Shown: positions 28,898-38,190, counted from the stretch's first letter. The stretch is DNA of 64,000 bases from Paenibacillus albus (GCF_003952225.1 NZ_CP034437.1:805001-869000); one strand, 5' to 3'. Made by a program: numbers and translations. The notes: a model not told the origin generated them from the sequence alone.

Positions 28898-29947
28898 GTG
28901 ACACAGCAGTTATTCTTTGTAGGTTCCTACTCCCCGCGGGAGCAGGAGGGCGTATCGGCAATGACTCTGGATACAGAAACAGGTGCAATTAGCCGATTGT
29001 CCGGCGTAGCAGGCGTTCATAATCCATCCTTCTTGCGCGTGAATGATGCAGGCACTCATCTCTACGTAGTAAGTGAAACCGGCGTGGAGCCGGGCAGCGT
29101 GCTGAGTTATGCCCTAACTGGCGATAACGGCGGGCTAACGGAAATTAACGAAGCGTCCACACTCGGCGGTTCGCCATGCCATGTCGAATTTGACAAAAGC
29201 GGTCAGCTGCTTGTCGTGACTAACTATACAGGTGGTACATTCAGCTTGTATGCACTCGGTGAGGATGGCTCCGCTGCACTTGCTGATCACATCAAGCATG
29301 AGGGCCGCGGACCGCGCGATGACCGCCAGGAAGCGCCGCATCCACACTCGGCAATCGTTGATCCAGCGGGGCTCTACGTGCTCATTGCGGATCTTGGTAC
29401 AGATGAAGTCGTCTCGTACCGAATTGATTCGGATGCGAAGAAGCTGATCAAGCAAGGAGCAACCGCAGCAGCTCCGGGAGCGGGTCCAAGACATATGGCG
29501 TTCCATCCGCAGCAGCCGATACTGTACGTAATCAATGAATTGGACAGCACGGTTGCTGTCTATAGCTATGAACCAGAGCAGTCGCAGTTGACACTGAAGC
29601 AGGTCATCTCGACGCTGCCGGAATCATTCACAGACGAGACGACTTGCGCGGATATTCATGTGACGGCTGACGGACGCTTCTTGTATGCATCGAATCGCGG
29701 CCATGACAGCATTGCGGTATACCGTGTAGCAGAGGATGGTTCGCTTACGCTTGTGCAGTTCGCGCCGAGCGGCGGGAAGACGCCGAGAAACTTTGCGATA
29801 TCGCCGGACGGACAATATTTGCTGTCCGCGAATCAGGAGTCGAGCGTCATCGTTACCTATCGGATCGACCAAGCGACAGGTGAATTGCAGCCGACAGGTC
29901 ATAGCATCGAGACAAACAAGCCGGTTTGTATTGCATTCGTGAAGTAA
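28898..29947 (+). CDS. Lactonase family beta-propeller protein (6-phosphogluconolactonase-like)
   Basis: 349 residues of repeating blades typical of the seven-bladed Pgl/YkgB lactonase family: FFVGSYSP at the start, then HLYVVSE, PCHVEFDKSGQLLVVTNY, GPRHMAFHPQQPILYVINELDSTV, FLYASNRGHDSIAVY and the C-terminal PRNFAISPDGQYLL. The probable reaction is hydrolysis of 6-phosphogluconolactone, but family members also act on other lactones. GTG 28898 is used because TAGGAGG is 7 nt upstream; starts further upstream fall in the preceding terminator. It stands alone between two terminators and opens the accessory island. Confidence 0.85.
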   Translation: MTQQLFFVGSYSPREQEGVSAMTLDTETGAISRLSGVAGVHNPSFLRVNDAGTHLYVVSETGVEPGSVLSYALTGDNGGLTEINEASTLGGSPCHVEFDKSGQLLVVTNYTGGTFSLYALGEDGSAALADHIKHEGRGPRDDRQEAPHPHSAIVDPAGLYVLIADLGTDEVVSYRIDSDAKKLIKQGATAAAPGAGPRHMAFHPQQPILYVINELDSTVAVYSYEPEQSQLTLKQVISTLPESFTDETTCADIHVTADGRFLYASNRGHDSIAVYRVAEDGSLTLVQFAPSGGKTPRNFAISPDGQYLLSANQESSVIVTYRIDQATGELQPTGHSIETNKPVCIAFVK

Positions 29948-29973
29948 GCCGCGCGGGCGGAAGAACATATAGG

Positions 29974-30009
29974 ACCGGATAAGCGACAATTTGCTTGTCC
30001 GGTTTTTTT
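29974..30009 (+). terminator. Intrinsic terminator after the lactonase gene
   Basis: ACCGGAtAAGC / GCTTgTCCGGT stem with an 8-nt loop and a run of seven T. Confidence 0.88.
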
Positions 30010-30083
30010 GTGCTTTTTAAAATAAGGTCGAGTTATATATGTGTCATATGTAGCGAACATTCTGTCTTTATCTCAGTCTAAAA

Positions 30084-30100
30084 TGTCAGTTAAAGTGACT
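30084..30100 (+). promoter_or_regulatory. Possible distal GlnR/TnrA box upstream of urtA
   Basis: TGTCA-N7-TGACT, one mismatch from TGTNA-N7-TNACA; centre about 112 bp upstream of the predicted urtA transcription start. Confidence 0.4.
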
Positions 30101-30156
30101 CGTTTATGAGGTTTATTCTTAAAAATTTTGAGAAAAAGAAAAAATAGATTATTTTG

Positions 30157-30173
30157 TGTAAAGTTTATTGACA
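30157..30173 (+). promoter_or_regulatory. GlnR/TnrA box overlapping the urtA -35
   Basis: TGTAA-N7-TGACA matches TGTNA-N7-TNACA at every fixed position. Its 3' arm is the -35 hexamer of the urtA promoter, a position suited to repression when nitrogen is plentiful. Confidence 0.65.
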
Positions 30174-30197
30174 TGAACATCAAGCTGATTTTATAAT
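30168..30197 (+). promoter_or_regulatory. Sigma-A promoter of the urt operon
   Basis: TTGACA (30168-30173), 18-nt spacer, TATAAT (30192-30197). The predicted start leaves a leader of about 70 nt before urtA. The rest of the 328-nt gap holds only the preceding terminator and the GlnR-type boxes. Confidence 0.75.
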
Positions 30198-30275
30198 GAG
30201 ACCACGAACGTTGGAAGACAAATCCAGCAAATCGTTCGGAATAGAGAAAAGAAAATAGGGATTGGGAGTGGGAGA

Positions 30276-31529
30276 ATGAGGAATAGGAAAGCGAAGGGCA
30301 GTGCGGCGGTACTCATTGCATTATGCTTGGCGCTCGCGGGATGCGGTACAAACAACGATAAAGCTGCATCCACGAATGAGCCAGCCCAGACAGACTCAAC
30401 CAGCGGTGGGGAAATTAAAGTCGGTATTCTTCATTCTCTCAGCGGCACGATGGCAATCAGCGAGGTATCGGTTAAGGATTCAGAGATGATGGCAATCGAC
30501 GAAATTAACGCGAAGGGCGGCGTGCTCGGGAAGAAGATCGTACCTGTCGTCGAAGATGGTGCGTCGGATTGGCCGACCTTTGCGGAGAAGGCGCGTAAGC
30601 TGATTTCCGAAGATAAAGTCGCGACGGTGTTCGGCGGATGGACGTCCTCGAGCCGTAAAGCGATGCTGCCGGTATTCGAAGAGCTGAAAGGGCTACTCTG
30701 GTATCCGGTACAGTATGAGGGTCTGGAGCAATCACCGAACATCATGTATACAGGCGCTACAACCAACCAACAGATCGTACCTGCTGTCACCTGGCTGCTC
30801 CAAAACCACGGCAAGAAATTTTTCCTCCTCGGCTCCGACTACGTATTCCCACGCACAGCTAACAAAATCATCAAAGAACAGCTCAAGGTTGAAGGTGGAG
30901 AGCTCGTAGGTGAAGAGTACACGCCACTCGGTCATACCGACTACGCCACAGTTATCGCCAAGATCAAAGAAGCGAAGCCGGATGTCGTGTTCAACACGCT
31001 GAACGGTGACAGCAACGTTGCGTTCTTCAAGCAGCTGAAGGATGCCGGCATTACCTCCAAAGACCTCACTACCTTGTCCGTATCCGTCGCGGAAGAAGAA
31101 ATTCGCGGTATCGGCACAGACGTACTCGCTGGTACATACGCCGCATGGAACTACTACCAAACCACAGACACCCCTGCCAACAAAACCTTCGTTGAGAACT
31201 ATAAGAAAAAATACGGCGAGGACCGCGTAACCGCTGACCCGATTGAAGCAGGCTATGACGCTGTATATCTATGGGCTGCAGCTGCCGAGAAGGCTGGTTC
31301 CACCGATGTCGAGAAAGTGAAAACAGCGGCGAAGGACCTGGAGTGGGATGCGCCGGAAGGCAAAGTGAAGATTGACGGCGAGACACAGCATTTGTACAAA
31401 ACCGTTCGTATCGGCGAAGTGCAGCCGGATGGCCAGTTCAAAGAAGTGTGGAATTCCGGTGAACCTGTGAAGCCAGATCCATTCCTGAAAGGCTACACGT
31501 GGGCGGCTAGCTTATCGGCAGGCAAGTAA
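30276..31529 (+). CDS. urtA: Urea ABC transporter, substrate-binding lipoprotein
   Basis: 417 residues: lipoprotein signal with lipobox LALAGC (Cys near 23), a Ser/Thr linker, then a type I periplasmic-binding fold of the UrtA class ([62 protein letters not shown]). These UrtA signatures separate it from branched-chain amino-acid binding proteins. It captures urea (and possibly short amides) outside the cell. First gene of urtABCDE; GGGAGTGGGAG precedes the ATG. Confidence 0.93.
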   Translation: MRNRKAKGSAAVLIALCLALAGCGTNNDKAASTNEPAQTDSTSGGEIKVGILHSLSGTMAISEVSVKDSEMMAIDEINAKGGVLGKKIVPVVEDGASDWPTFAEKARKLISEDKVATVFGGWTSSSRKAMLPVFEELKGLLWYPVQYEGLEQSPNIMYTGATTNQQIVPAVTWLLQNHGKKFFLLGSDYVFPRTANKIIKEQLKVEGGELVGEEYTPLGHTDYATVIAKIKEAKPDVVFNTLNGDSNVAFFKQLKDAGITSKDLTTLSVSVAEEEIRGIGTDVLAGTYAAWNYYQTTDTPANKTFVENYKKKYGEDRVTADPIEAGYDAVYLWAAAAEKAGSTDVEKVKTAAKDLEWDAPEGKVKIDGETQHLYKTVRIGEVQPDGQFKEVWNSGEPVKPDPFLKGYTWAASLSAGK

Positions 31530-31651
31530 GGGAATTCGCTTAACTTTGCAGATGTAAATTGATAAATCGCGCTGCGCTGACGCTTCATGTATCCGGCGGC
31601 GCAGCCGGTTTATGCAAAATGGTTGCTTGGAACGGGATAAGGGGTGGGTGC

Positions 31652-32560
31652 ATGGACGTTGTTGTGCTGCAGCTGTTTAACGGAATTAGCGTCAGCTCGA
31701 TCCTGCTGCTGATTGCGCTTGGCTTATCGGTTACGTTCGGACTTATGAAGGTCATTAATATGGCGCATGGGGAGCTCATTATGATTGGAGCCTACACCGC
31801 CTATGTCGTGCAAAATCTATTCAACTCCTATATGCCCTCCTCGCTCTTCGGTTGGTACTTCGTTCTCGCTATCCCGGCGAGCTTCATCATCGCCTTCGTA
31901 TTTGGCCTTGTCCTCGAAATGAGCCTCATTCGCTTCTTATACGGGCGCCCGCTCGATAGCTTACTCGCCACTTGGGGCGTCGGCCTCATGCTCCAACAGA
32001 TCGCTCGCAGCATATTCGGTGCGCCGAATGTCGGCGTAACAAGCCCGGAGTGGTTGAACGGCGGCGTGACCGCGCTTGGAGGCGTCGTGTTTCCGTACAA
32101 AAGGCTGTTCATTCTCGGCCTTGTGCTCGTCTGTTTGATCTTCATGTACGTTTACATTTACCGGAGTCATTCCGGGCGGCGCATGAGGGCGGTCATGCAG
32201 AATCGGGAGATGGCGGCATGCCTCGGCATTTCGACGCGCCGCGTTGATGCGGTGACTTTCGCGATCGGCTCTGGTATTGCCGGCATTGCGGGCTGTGCGC
32301 TTACTCTCATTGGACCAATCGGGCCGTCTATCGGCACTTATTATATTGTGGATGCCTTTATGGTTGTTGTGCTTGGCGGCGTCGGCAAGCTGGTCGGCAC
32401 CGTGTTTGGTGCCTTCGGCATCGGCATGTCGAATACGTTGTTCGAATATTGGACGACGGCGTCGCTTGGGAAGGTGCTCGTATTTCTGTGCATCGTGGCG
32501 TTCCTGCAGTGGAAGCCAAGCGGCCTTGTGGCGATGCGCTCTCGCTCGCTGGATAACTAA
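31652..32560 (+). CDS. urtB: Urea ABC transporter, permease UrtB
   Basis: 302-residue LivH-type permease with about eight membrane helices. The N-terminal [20 protein letters not shown] and [20 protein letters not shown] are typical. ATG 31652 has AAGGGGTGGG upstream; the longer frame from 31559 adds residues outside the family and lacks a ribosome-binding site. It forms the membrane channel with UrtC. Confidence 0.92.
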   Translation: MDVVVLQLFNGISVSSILLLIALGLSVTFGLMKVINMAHGELIMIGAYTAYVVQNLFNSYMPSSLFGWYFVLAIPASFIIAFVFGLVLEMSLIRFLYGRPLDSLLATWGVGLMLQQIARSIFGAPNVGVTSPEWLNGGVTALGGVVFPYKRLFILGLVLVCLIFMYVYIYRSHSGRRMRAVMQNREMAACLGISTRRVDAVTFAIGSGIAGIAGCALTLIGPIGPSIGTYYIVDAFMVVVLGGVGKLVGTVFGAFGIGMSNTLFEYWTTASLGKVLVFLCIVAFLQWKPSGLVAMRSRSLDN

Positions 32561-32593
32561 GCACTAGGTTTTACTTCGAAAGGTGGTGAGGGC

Positions 32594-33685
32594 ATGCTGC
32601 TACGAACATTATCGTCCCGGCGGCTGTGGCTCCTGGCGATTTATGCGGCATTGGCAGTCGTTCTCTTCTGCGCGCCGCTTGTGCTCAGTGATTTTCGGCT
32701 GAACCTGCTGGCGAAATTTCTGGCATATGCCATCGTGGCACTAGGTCTAGATCTGATCTGGGGCTATACGGGCATTCTGAGCCTGGGCCATGGAGTATTC
32801 TTCGGCCTCGGCGGCTATGCCATGGCGATGTACTTAAAGCTCGAAGCAAGCGGAGGAAAGCTGCCGGATTTCATGGACTGGAGCGGGCTGACCGCGCTGC
32901 CGTGGTTCTGGAAGCCGTTCGGGTCGATCGGATTTGCTCTGGCTGCAGGCATTCTACTGCCTGCGCTACTGGCGCTCGTGCTCGGTTATGTAACGTTCCG
33001 CAACCGGATTCGCGGCGTCTACTTTACGATTTTGACGCAGGCGCTTGTGATCATTACAGTGACGCTATTCGTTGGACAGCAAGCATACACGGGCGGGACC
33101 AACGGCGTTACAGGCTACAGCAAGCTGTTCGGGTATTCGCTCGCATCGCCGGACACGAAGCGATGGTTGTATTTTGTAACGGTGGCGGTGCTGATTGGCG
33201 CGTTCCTGCTCTGTCGGTTCATTGTGAAGAGCCGCTTCGGCAAAGTGCTTCGCGCAATTCGAGACGGCGAGAACCGGGTACGCTTCATCGGCTACAATCC
33301 GGCGATCTATCAGATGGTCGCGTTCGCGATATCAGCGGGGCTAGCAGGTGTTGCAGGCATGCTGTTCGTGCTGCATGTTGGCATTATTTCGCCGTCGATG
33401 ATGGGTATTGTGCCTTCTATTGAGATGGTGCTCTGGGTGGCGATCGGAGGACGAGGCACGCTTGGCGGCGCAGTGCTTGGGGCCGTGCTGCTCAATTCGG
33501 CAAAAAGTACGTTCAGTGAGTCCTATCCGGAAATGTGGACGTTGTTCCTCGGCGCTTTGTTTGTGGTTGTCGTCGTGTTTCTGCCAAAGGGTGCTGCGGG
33601 ACTGTTTGGCAGTTTGAAGGGGTTTGTCAGAAGGGGGAAGGAATCGGATGAACGAGCGAATGGAGTCCGTAATCCTGCAGTGTGA
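32594..33685 (+). CDS. urtC: Urea ABC transporter, permease UrtC
   Basis: 363-residue LivM-type permease with multiple membrane helices; [20 protein letters not shown] near residue 50 and the EAA-like loop before [15 protein letters not shown] are characteristic. The GGTNGVTGY stretch is conserved in UrtC. GGTGGTGAGGG precedes the ATG. Its end overlaps urtD by 38 nt. Confidence 0.93.
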   Translation: MLLRTLSSRRLWLLAIYAALAVVLFCAPLVLSDFRLNLLAKFLAYAIVALGLDLIWGYTGILSLGHGVFFGLGGYAMAMYLKLEASGGKLPDFMDWSGLTALPWFWKPFGSIGFALAAGILLPALLALVLGYVTFRNRIRGVYFTILTQALVIITVTLFVGQQAYTGGTNGVTGYSKLFGYSLASPDTKRWLYFVTVAVLIGAFLLCRFIVKSRFGKVLRAIRDGENRVRFIGYNPAIYQMVAFAISAGLAGVAGMLFVLHVGIISPSMMGIVPSIEMVLWVAIGGRGTLGGAVLGAVLLNSAKSTFSESYPEMWTLFLGALFVVVVVFLPKGAAGLFGSLKGFVRRGKESDERANGVRNPAV

Positions 33686-34433
33686 CGGTGTGACGGTTGA
33701 TTTCGACGGCTTCAAGGCCGTGCAAGGAATGGACCTGACGCTTACGCGCGGCGAGCTGCGGTTTCTCATTGGACCGAACGGAGCTGGCAAAACAACGATG
33801 CTGGACGTCATCTGCGGCAAAGTAAAACCGGCATCGGGCAAAGTGACGCTGCGCGGCGGCGTCGATATAACGCGGAAGCGGGAGCACCAGATCGCAGAGC
33901 TTGGCATCGGCCGGAAGTTCCAGACGCCGTCGATCTTCCCGTCGCTCACCGTCTACGACAATCTCGAGATCGCAATGAAGCAGAATCGCGGCGTCTTCGC
34001 GGCGATGCGCGCCAAGCTGCGCTCGGAGGAGGCCGACCGTCTTGCGGCGCAGCTGGAAATGGTCGGCTTGCAAGGGAAGGCGGCATGGCGGGCGGGCGGT
34101 CTGTCGCATGGCGAGAAGCAGTGGCTCGAGATCGGCATGATGCTGCTGCAGGAGCCGGAGATTCTGCTGCTCGATGAGCCCGTGGCTGGCATGACCGACC
34201 GGGAAACAGAGAAAACCGGCGAGCTGCTGCAGCATATCCGCAAGACGCAGTCGATTGTCGTCGTGGAGCATGACATGGAATTCGTGCGCAGCTTTGCGAG
34301 CAAGGTGACCGTGATGCACGAAGGCCGGCTGCTGAAGGAAGGGTCCATGGAGGATGTGCAGCGCGATGACCGCGTGGCGGAAGTGTATTTAGGGAAAAGG
34401 CGGGATGCCGATGCTAGCCGTTCAACAGCTTGA
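33648..34433 (+). CDS. urtD: Urea ABC transporter, ATPase UrtD
   Basis: 261-residue ABC ATPase: Walker [10 protein letters not shown] (about 43-51), the UrtD-specific [11 protein letters not shown] region, signature [12 protein letters not shown], Walker [13 protein letters not shown], switch His in VVEHDMEF. The LSHGEKQ signature rather than LSGGQ is usual for UrtD. ATG 33648 follows GGGGGAAGGAA; ATG 33660 is possible. Overlaps both neighbours, indicating tight coupling. Confidence 0.93.
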   Translation: MNERMESVILQCDGVTVDFDGFKAVQGMDLTLTRGELRFLIGPNGAGKTTMLDVICGKVKPASGKVTLRGGVDITRKREHQIAELGIGRKFQTPSIFPSLTVYDNLEIAMKQNRGVFAAMRAKLRSEEADRLAAQLEMVGLQGKAAWRAGGLSHGEKQWLEIGMMLLQEPEILLLDEPVAGMTDRETEKTGELLQHIRKTQSIVVVEHDMEFVRSFASKVTVMHEGRLLKEGSMEDVQRDDRVAEVYLGKRRDADASRSTA

Positions 34434-35112
34434 AGCGGGTTACGGGGAGAGCGTCATCTTAAGGCAGGTGACGCTCCAGGTGAAGCCGGGGCAGGTCGTC
34501 TGCCTGCTCGGGCGCAACGGGGTCGGCAAAACAACGCTCATGAAGAGCATCATGGGCGTGCTCAAAGCGCGCCGGGGAACAGTGACATACAAAGGCGATG
34601 ATCTGACGAAGCAGCCGCCGGGGCAGCGGGCGAAGAAGGGGATCGGTTATGTGCCGCAGGGGCGCGAGATCTTCCCGCAGCTCACGGTGTTCGAGAATGT
34701 GCTGCTTGGATTAGAGGCCGTGGGAGGCAAGAAGCGGCGTCAAGTTATACCGGAGTCTGCAATCGCCAAGTTTCCGGTGCTTCCTGCCATGTACGACCGC
34801 AAGGGCGGCGACTTAAGCGGCGGACAGCAGCAGCAGCTCGCCTTCGCCAGAGCGCTTGCTTCGGAGCCGGAGTTGCTGCTCCTAGATGAGCCGTGCGAAG
34901 GCATTCAGCCTTCCATCGTGGACGATATCCGCGATGTCATCCGCTCGATCAAGGCGGGAGGAGAGACGGCAATTCTGCTAGCGGAGCAAAGTCTGGAGTT
35001 CGTGAAGAGTGTTGGCGATTACTTCTACATTCTCGAGAAGGGCTCCATTGCCTGGGAAGGCGGCCTATCGGATTTGAACGATGAAGTGATCCGTCATTAC
35101 TTAACGGTATAG
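34405..35112 (+). CDS. urtE: Urea ABC transporter, ATPase UrtE
   Basis: 235-residue ABC ATPase: YGESVILRQVTL, Walker A GRNGVGKTT, GIGYVPQGREIFPQLTV, signature LSGGQQQQLAFARAL, Walker B ELLLLDEPCEGIQPSIV. The GIQPSIV tail of Walker B is a UrtE trait. ATG 34405 or ATG 34411 are possible starts. It overlaps urtD by 29 nt and ends the operon. No urease genes are in the window, so urea breakdown must be encoded elsewhere. Confidence 0.93.
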   Translation: MPMLAVQQLEAGYGESVILRQVTLQVKPGQVVCLLGRNGVGKTTLMKSIMGVLKARRGTVTYKGDDLTKQPPGQRAKKGIGYVPQGREIFPQLTVFENVLLGLEAVGGKKRRQVIPESAIAKFPVLPAMYDRKGGDLSGGQQQQLAFARALASEPELLLLDEPCEGIQPSIVDDIRDVIRSIKAGGETAILLAEQSLEFVKSVGDYFYILEKGSIAWEGGLSDLNDEVIRHYLTV

Positions 35113-35119
35113 ACAATTA

Positions 35120-35136
35120 TGTAATAAAACCTAACA
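35120..35136 (+). promoter_or_regulatory. GlnR/TnrA box I (upstream of the -35)
   Basis: TGTAA-N7-TAACA, an exact match to TGTNA-N7-TNACA, centred about 51 bp before the predicted transcription start, a position suited to activation. It begins 8 nt after the urtE stop. Confidence 0.7.
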
Positions 35137-35142
35137 CAAGTG

Positions 35143-35172
35143 TTGACACTTCCATGGATCACCTTTTAATAT
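35143..35172 (+). promoter_or_regulatory. Sigma-A promoter of the NitT/TauT transporter operon
   Basis: TTGACA (35143-35148), 18-nt spacer, TAATAT (35167-35172). Confidence 0.7.
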
Positions 35173-35181
35173 AAAGACAGA

Positions 35182-35198
35182 TGTTAGATAATCTAACA
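35182..35198 (+). promoter_or_regulatory. GlnR/TnrA box II (downstream of the -10)
   Basis: TGTTAGATAATCTAACA, a perfect 17-bp palindrome and a full match to the TnrA/GlnR consensus TGTNANAWWWTNTNACA. It would cover about +4 to +20 and is placed for repression. Confidence 0.8.
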
Positions 35199-35234
35199 AA
35201 TTGAATATTGGTTCCCCGCATTCCGATAGGGAAC

Positions 35235-35349
35235 AACAAGCTGTCTAGGGTTCCGTGGCACAGTAATACAATGTGTCAGCTGGTCCGAGAGATGGCGTAT
35301 GGAGCGATTCGCTTCATATACACGGAAGGACAAAAGCCTGGGAGATCTC
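35235..35349 (+). ncRNA. ykkC-family riboswitch, probably guanidine-I
   Basis: The conserved ykkC blocks are present in order: CTAGGGTTCCG (35245-35255), CTGGTCCGAGAGA (35280-35292), CACGGAAGGACAAAAGCC (35321-35338) and CTGGGAGA (35338-35345). Between them are two hairpins: TGGCACA/TGTGTCA and GTATG/CATAC with an inner AGCG/CGCT. A preceding hairpin GTTCCC/GGGAAC (35211-35234) might be an extra P0-like helix. The aptamer 3' end is shared with a terminator, giving an ON switch when ligand is bound. The ykkC family also has ppGpp and PRPP subtypes; the NitT/TauT transporter downstream favours guanidine. Confidence 0.82.
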
Positions 35350-35364
35350 TCCTTAGGCTTTTTC
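35334..35364 (+). terminator. Riboswitch expression-platform terminator
   Basis: AAGCCT / AGGCTT outer stem and GGAGA / TCTCC inner stem, followed by TTTTTC. The 5' arm is part of the conserved ykkC aptamer, so ligand binding and termination are mutually exclusive. Confidence 0.85.
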
Positions 35365-35439
35365 TATTCTTGTACAAAGGTTCAAGGTTAGGCGCGGCCG
35401 GTTGTACATGAGCTAGAGAAACGATGGGAGTGGGGACGA

Positions 35440-36453
35440 ATGAAGAGAAGAATGAAACGAACGGTTACGGTAGCTGTACTCGCTGCAATGCTCATTACGC
35501 TTGCGGGATGCGGGGGATCGAAGGATGCATCCACAGGTGCGGACAATTCGCCGATTACAATTGCACTAAGTCCTTGGCCGGGCTGGTTCTTCTGGTTCCT
35601 CGTCGATGAGAAAGGCTTCTTCGACAAGCATGGCGTGAAGGTCGATCTCAAGTGGTTCCCGGTCTACAGCGATTCCTTACAAGCACTCTCAACTGGCAAG
35701 GTGGACGCGAATAGCCAGACGTTGAGCGATACGCTTGCTCCAGCATCCAAAGGCATCGGCCTCAAGGCTGTACTGGTTAACGACAACTCCTTCGGCGGCG
35801 ATGCGATTGTAAGCAAGCCTGATATTGCTTCGATTAAGGATTTGAAGGGCAAGACGGTAGCGACCGAGCTTGGCACGGTCGATCATCTCCTCCTTCTGAC
35901 TGCACTCGCGCAGAACGGACTGTCTGAGAAGGATGTCAATTACGTGAATATGACGGTTAACGATGCGGGGCCTGCTTTTATATCCGGCAAAACAGACGCC
36001 TCCGTGCTCTGGGAGCCATTCCAGACGAAAGCGGTGAAGGAAGGCAAAGGCAAGGTGCTCTTCTCCTCGAAGGAAACACCAGGGCTAATTCCCGATCTGC
36101 TCGTCTTCCGCGACGAGGTTGTGAAGAACCGCCCGGATGATATTCAGAAGATTGTCGACGCATGGTTCGATGCGCTGGACTACTTCAAGACTCATCAAGA
36201 CGAAGCAATCAAGCTCATGGCGGAGAAAGCGGAGACGACACCAGAGGACTTCAAGCTGGGACTTGAGAGCATTAAGCTCTTCACGAAGGAAGACAACGTA
36301 ACAGCCTTCGGCAAGCGAGATGAGTACACATCGCTTCCGTATACAGCGGAGAAGACGGCAGACTTCTTGAAGAAGCTCGACATGGTAGATGAGATTAATG
36401 ATTTTGACGTCCTCTTCGATTCATCGTTTGTAGAAAAAGCAGCGAAGGAGTGA
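35440..36453 (+). CDS. NitT/TauT-family ABC transporter substrate-binding lipoprotein (candidate guanidine-binding protein)
   Basis: 337 residues: lipoprotein signal with lipobox ITLAGC, then a SsuA/TauA/NrtA-type type II binding fold (ITIALSPWPGWFFWFLVDEKG, SLQALSTGKVDANSQTLSDTL, GKTVATELGTVDHLLLLTAL, SGKTDASVLWEPFQTKAV). Generic annotation would be sulfonate/nitrate/taurine transport. The ykkC riboswitch and GlnR-type boxes in the leader point instead to a nitrogen compound, most likely guanidine or a related guanidinium. The aromatic run WPGWFFWF near the expected ligand cleft would suit a planar cation, but this is inference. Confidence 0.8.
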   Translation: MKRRMKRTVTVAVLAAMLITLAGCGGSKDASTGADNSPITIALSPWPGWFFWFLVDEKGFFDKHGVKVDLKWFPVYSDSLQALSTGKVDANSQTLSDTLAPASKGIGLKAVLVNDNSFGGDAIVSKPDIASIKDLKGKTVATELGTVDHLLLLTALAQNGLSEKDVNYVNMTVNDAGPAFISGKTDASVLWEPFQTKAVKEGKGKVLFSSKETPGLIPDLLVFRDEVVKNRPDDIQKIVDAWFDALDYFKTHQDEAIKLMAEKAETTPEDFKLGLESIKLFTKEDNVTAFGKRDEYTSLPYTAEKTADFLKKLDMVDEINDFDVLFDSSFVEKAAKE

Positions 36454-36458
36454 GCCCT

Positions 36459-37283
36459 ATGAGCGCGACCACAGTAGTAGTGCAGGCGAAAACGAGAAAG
36501 AGAAAGCCAAACCGGCTTCAAATCTTCAAAGATATCGGCAACAAGTCATTTGCATTCACGGCAGGCTTCTCCTTCATTCTGCTGTTCGCGCTCTGGTCGC
36601 TGCTCAGCTATACGGAATCGGTCAATCCCATCTTCCTGCCGACCCCGGATAAAGTGTTCGTCGAGATGTTTCATCTGCTTGGTACGAGCGAGTATTGGCA
36701 TCACATTGGCATCAGCGTGTTTCGTGTATCGGCGGGCTTCCTGCTCGCCTGCGTCATCGGCATTCCAATTGGGATCTTTGCTGGTACGTTCAAGTACGGT
36801 GAGGCGTTCATTGAACCACCGATGGAATTTATCCGATATATGCCGGCTGTTGCGTTCATTCCGCTCATTATGGTGTGGGCAGGTATCGGGGAATGGGCGA
36901 AAATCCTGCTTATCTTCCTCGGTTGCTTCTTCCAGCTTGTGCTGATGGTGGCTGACAATACGCGCCGCGTCTCTCAGGATCTGCTGCAAGCATCGTTCAC
37001 GCTTGGCGCTGGGCGATGGAAGGCGATCGAGACGGTGCTCATTCCGGCGATTCAGCCGCAGCTGATGAATACGCTTCGGCTTATCCTCGGCTGGGCATGG
37101 ACGTATCTCGTCGTTGCAGAGCTCGTCGCGGTAAACAGCGGCCTAGGCTACGCTATTATGAAGGCACAGCGTTTCCTTAACACTGATCAGATCTTCGTCG
37201 GCATCATCGTCATCGGATTGCTCGGACTCATCAGCGACCGGATCTTTGCATTTTTAAACCGCCGACTGTTCCCTTGGGCATAG
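36459..37283 (+). CDS. NitT/TauT-family ABC transporter permease
   Basis: 274 residues with about six membrane helices; the SsuC/TauC-type signature is in the cytoplasmic loop SFTLGAGRWKAIETVLIPAIQPQ (the EAA loop), and the C-terminal GLGYAIMKAQRFLNTDQ is typical. ATG 36459 lies 8 nt after AAGGAG. Five nt separate it from the binding-protein gene. Confidence 0.88.
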   Translation: MSATTVVVQAKTRKRKPNRLQIFKDIGNKSFAFTAGFSFILLFALWSLLSYTESVNPIFLPTPDKVFVEMFHLLGTSEYWHHIGISVFRVSAGFLLACVIGIPIGIFAGTFKYGEAFIEPPMEFIRYMPAVAFIPLIMVWAGIGEWAKILLIFLGCFFQLVLMVADNTRRVSQDLLQASFTLGAGRWKAIETVLIPAIQPQLMNTLRLILGWAWTYLVVAELVAVNSGLGYAIMKAQRFLNTDQIFVGIIVIGLLGLISDRIFAFLNRRLFPWA

Positions 37284-37341
37284 GGAGCCCGAGCATCAGG
37301 ATCGACATAATGCAAACGAGTGGATAAGGAGTGGATGCCAT

Positions 37342-38190
37342 ATGGAAGCAGCAAAAAGATCAGCGGAAACTGTTACGGTGCAGGAAAAGGCGGGAAGAAG
37401 CGTGCATGCAGTCGAGATAGACAAAGCAGCGGCTCAGCGGGGCGAGATCACGATCAGCGGTCTTAGCAAAGTGTACGAAACGAAGAAGAGCCGGTTCGAG
37501 GCGCTGCGGGGCATCGACATGCAGGTGCGGACGAATGAGTTCGTGACGATCGTCGGTCCGTCCGGCTGCGGCAAATCCACGCTGCTTCGCATCGTGGCGG
37601 GGCTCGACGAGCTGAGCGAAGGCTCGGTGACATTGGACGGCGAGGAAGTGATTGGGCCAGGCGCGGAGCGGGGCATGGTGTTTCAGGGCTATACGCTGTT
37701 CCCGTGGCTAACAGTGCGCGAGAACATTGAGTACGGTCCTAAGCTGAAAGGTGTATCTACGCTGGAGCGGCGTGCGATAAGCAGTCATTTTCTGAAAGTG
37801 ATCAAGCTTGAAGCGTTTGCGAATGCCTATCCGAAGCAGCTATCCGGAGGGATGAAGCAGCGGGTTGCGATCGCAAGAGCGCTTGCGAACCGCCCAAAGG
37901 TGCTGCTCATGGATGAACCATTCGGCGCGCTCGATGCGCAGACGAAGCTTGAGATGCAGGAGATGCTGCTTGAGGTGTGGGAGAAGGAGAAGACGACGGT
38001 TCTCTTCATTACGCACGACATCGACGAGGCTGTATTCCTGTCGCAGCGGATCATCGTCATGGGCGCAGGCCCAGGACGCATATTGAAGACGTTCGATGTA
38101 CCGCTGCCTGCGCAGCGGACGCCTGAAGTGCGGGAGCTGCCGGAGTTTCTGGCGCTCAAGCGGGAGCTCGGACTGCTGCTGAAGCATTAA
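37342..38190 (+). CDS. NitT/TauT-family ABC transporter ATPase
   Basis: 282 residues: Walker A GPSGCGKST, Q-loop MVFQGYTLFPWLTV, signature LSGGMKQRVAIARAL, Walker B VLLMDEPFGALD, switch His FITHDIDEAV. The SsuB/TauB-type EPFGALDAQTK is clear. About 35 N-terminal residues precede the core domain. It completes a three-gene importer with the two genes before it. Confidence 0.92.
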   Translation: MEAAKRSAETVTVQEKAGRSVHAVEIDKAAAQRGEITISGLSKVYETKKSRFEALRGIDMQVRTNEFVTIVGPSGCGKSTLLRIVAGLDELSEGSVTLDGEEVIGPGAERGMVFQGYTLFPWLTVRENIEYGPKLKGVSTLERRAISSHFLKVIKLEAFANAYPKQLSGGMKQRVAIARALANRPKVLLMDEPFGALDAQTKLEMQEMLLEVWEKEKTTVLFITHDIDEAVFLSQRIIVMGAGPGRILKTFDVPLPAQRTPEVRELPEFLALKRELGLLLKH

